Origin: a candidate division WWE3 bacterium CG_4_9_14_3_um_filter_43_9
GTDB taxonomy: Bacteria; Patescibacteriota; CPR3; GCA-002780085
Direction of reading: 5' to 3'
Length of the DNA stretch: 7,043 nucleotides
Assembly (NCBI GenBank): GCA_002791435.1
Contig: PFXB01000103.1
Location: 1-7,043 of the forward strand
The translations under genes were made by a program, and so were the position numbers. Shown here one piece after another: positions 5,642-7,043 of the stretch. Numbering within the stretch: position 1 is the stretch's first letter; every line of letters begins with the position of its first letter. The notes beneath the pieces are model-generated. The model was not told where the DNA came from, made no database searches, and was given only the letters and a program-made list of their open reading frames with translations.

Positions 5642-5669
5642 AGTCTTATTATACTAAATTTAGTCTTAT
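5642..5669 (-). promoter_or_regulatory. Promoter-like region with operator-like palindrome between miaB and the 172-residue gene
   Basis: The minus strand has a perfect TATAAT (5653-5648), ten bases before the ATG at 5637. Next to it is a 12-bp perfect palindrome ACTAAATTTAGT (5653-5664), and the octamer AGTCTTAT (plus-strand reading) is repeated at 5642-5649 and 5662-5669, 20 bases apart. No good -35 is present. The layout suggests a regulated internal promoter giving a transcript with almost no leader. Confidence 0.4.
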
Positions 5670-5671
5670 AA

Positions 5672-6733
5672 TTATTTTAACTTCTGTTTTCGGAGTAACT
5701 CCAAAAGAATTTTGTGCCTTCTGCGTTTTTCCGTTTGCGGCACATCATCGGCAAAATTGGCGGCGGGGGTGCCTTGCCGTGGCGAATACATTGCAATAAA
5801 GGCATTGTCAAACTTTATTTCTTTAATTACTTTTACCGTATTTTCAAACTGTTCGCGTGTTTCTCCCGGAAAACCTACAATTAGGTCTGTACCTATTTCA
5901 ACCCCGGGGATTCTGGTCCTGATTTTTTCAACCAGCTTTTGATAATCTTTTACCGTATAACCTCTGTTCATCTTCCGCAAAATTTCGTCGTCCCCTGATT
6001 GGATCGGAAAATGCAGATATCGGTCGATTTTAGGAAGTTCGGCAATTGTTTTGATAAGTTTATCCGACATATCCTTGGGATGGGCTGTCAGAAATTTGAT
6101 CTTTTTGATTTTTCCGATTGAATGAACCGCTTCAAGAAGCTCGGCAAAACTTTTGGGCGGTTTCAGGTCTTTACCGTAGGAATTGACGTTTTGGCCTAAA
6201 AGAAGAACCTCCTCTGCCCCGTTTTTTACCAAAGTTTCGATTTCACAAATGATTTCCTCAGGACAGCGGGATTTTTCCTGTCCCCGTGTATAAGGAACGA
6301 CGCAGTAGGTGCAGAAGTTATTACAACCGGAAGAAATCGGTACCAGAGCGTTTTTTTTGGCCTCGCGTTTGGGGGAAACCTCGAGTCCGACTTTTCCGAT
6401 CGGCCAAAAATCGTTAACCCATGGTAATTTTTTGCGGAGTTGGGGCAAGCTTATTCTTTTGGGCCGGTCGGATTCTACTCCCACCAGACAACCGGTCACG
6501 ACAATCTTGATGTCCGGCTTGATTTCCCGCAATGCCTGGGCCTTTTTTGCAAAACCGAAAACCGAGTCCTCGGCAGCCTGACGCACAACACAGGAATTCA
6601 GGACAATGAAATCCGCCTCTCCGGAATTTTTTGCCTTCACAAAACCGTCCGATTCTAATTTACCGGCAATTCTTTCCGAATCGGCTTTATTCATTTGGCA
6701 ACCGTAGGTGAGAATGAAATATTTCTGATTCAT
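5672..6733 (-). CDS. miaB: tRNA-2-methylthio-N6-dimethylallyladenosine synthase, lacking TRAM domain
   Basis: Radical SAM methylthiotransferase that converts i6A37 to ms2i6A37 in tRNA. The N-terminal UPF0004 domain carries the three cysteines for the auxiliary 4Fe-4S cluster: YGCQMN (Cys12), LNSCVVR (Cys48; Ser replaces the usual Thr) and VTGC (Cys82). The radical SAM motif CNNFCTYC supplies Cys137, 141 and 144. GQNVNSYG, LTAHPKDMSD, HFPIQSGDDEILRKMNRGYT, IVGFPGET and YSPRQGTPAA follow in order. GCQMN and GQNVNSYG favour MiaB over RimO or MtaB. At 353 residues it stops at RRRHKILLELLRKQKLK, where other MiaB proteins (about 430-470) continue into a TRAM RNA-binding domain; the other minus-strand frames after the stop do not restore one. 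The insert between Cys82 and Cys137 is also short. It starts 9 bases after the upstream kinase gene stop, without a Shine-Dalgarno, probably co-transcribed with it. Confidence 0.95.
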   Translation of the reverse strand: MNQKYFILTYGCQMNKADSERIAGKLESDGFVKAKNSGEADFIVLNSCVVRQAAEDSVFGFAKKAQALREIKPDIKIVVTGCLVGVESDRPKRISLPQLRKKLPWVNDFWPIGKVGLEVSPKREAKKNALVPISSGCNNFCTYCVVPYTRGQEKSRCPEEIICEIETLVKNGAEEVLLLGQNVNSYGKDLKPPKSFAELLEAVHSIGKIKKIKFLTAHPKDMSDKLIKTIAELPKIDRYLHFPIQSGDDEILRKMNRGYTVKDYQKLVEKIRTRIPGVEIGTDLIVGFPGETREQFENTVKVIKEIKFDNAFIAMYSPRQGTPAANFADDVPQTEKRRRHKILLELLRKQKLK

Positions 6734-6742
6734 AGGAGATTT

Positions 6743-7043
6743 TCAAAAACCCAAAAGTTTAAGAAGATGCGGCAAAAAGATCACCAGTCCGATGATAACA
6801 GAGCCTATGGCTGCCAAAAAAACCGCCCCGGCGGTGGCGTCTTTGGCGTGCTTGGCTTCCTGACTCCACTCTTTAGAGGCTGTATTTACAGCTTCTTCCA
6901 TGGCAGTGTTAAACATTTCTGCCACAATCACTAAAAAAATTACCAGAACCAAAGTTGCCCATTCGGTCAAAGAAATCTGAAAGATAAAACCAAAAAAAAT
7001 AGCAATTAGCGCCAGAGAGAAATGAACCTTCAGATTTGGCTGG
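6743..7043 (-). CDS. Diacylglycerol/undecaprenol kinase family protein (partial, N-terminus off right edge)
   Basis: Small integral membrane lipid kinase of the DgkA family (prokaryotic DAGK). Enzymes of this family phosphorylate diacylglycerol or, in Gram-positive relatives, undecaprenol for cell-envelope synthesis. The frame is open to the right edge and supplies 99 residues; the family is usually 110-130, so about 20-30 are missing. It reads QPNLKVHFSLALIA (the conserved N.k.H segment), then TM helices at about 9-23 and 28-46, the signature EMFNTAMEEAV (42-52), HAKDATAGAVFLAA (65-78) and a last TM helix at about 75-93. The usual Asp after the NTAxE motif (as in VVDL) appears as Asn53. A TTG at 6970 is not the start because homology continues upstream. 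Its stop is 9 bases before miaB. The true substrate cannot be decided here. Confidence 0.9.
   Translation of the reverse strand, partial: QPNLKVHFSLALIAIFFGFIFQISLTEWATLVLVIFLVIVAEMFNTAMEEAVNTASKEWSQEAKHAKDATAGAVFLAAIGSVIIGLVIFLPHLLKLLGF

Noticed and set aside
6968..6970. TTG start for a 75-residue kinase
   Set aside because: Family-typical sequence continues in frame upstream to the window edge, so the gene is partial rather than starting there.

Overview
The window looks like a piece of a streamlined bacterial genome, most likely from the Candidate Phyla Radiation (Patescibacteria). This rests on style rather than on a marker gene: a prepilin fused to a FISUMP domain, small housekeeping genes packed on one strand, short intergenic hairpins of the CCGCC...GGCGG type scattered even inside the RNase P RNA, and almost no Shine-Dalgarno sequences. 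All protein genes called here are on the minus strand. The single RNA gene is on the plus strand.

Layout from left to right. Positions 1-786 hold the N-terminal part of a type IV pilin-like protein fused to a FISUMP domain; its C-terminus lies beyond the left edge. Positions 787-1118 are its hairpin-rich leader with a probable promoter near 1003-1032. Positions 1119-1609 hold an unrecognised 137-residue gene with a good ribosome binding site and its own terminator, richer in G+C than its neighbours. Positions 1610-2390 contain no gene I can defend, but a dense series of hairpins that look like REP-type or IS-end-type repeats. Positions 2364-2700 are the RNase P RNA gene with its promoter; helices P1, P2, P3, P4 and P15 can be drawn by eye.

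From 2832 to the right edge is a minus-strand housekeeping block. In transcription order it is a diacylglycerol/undecaprenol kinase family gene (partial, off the right edge), miaB, a two-TM hypothetical membrane protein, a 232-base gap with a possible gene remnant, miaA, and an AI-2E/PerM-family membrane protein. MiaA and MiaB act in sequence on A37 of tRNAs reading UNN codons: MiaA adds the dimethylallyl group and MiaB then methylthiolates the base, so their closeness makes biochemical sense. The MiaB here ends before the usual TRAM domain.

Nothing here is a clear new defence or mobile system. The items most worth following are the palindromic repeats that occupy three peripheral helices of RNase P RNA, the TRAM-less MiaB, the prepilin-FISUMP fusion, the orphan 137-residue gene, and the hairpin array beside it.
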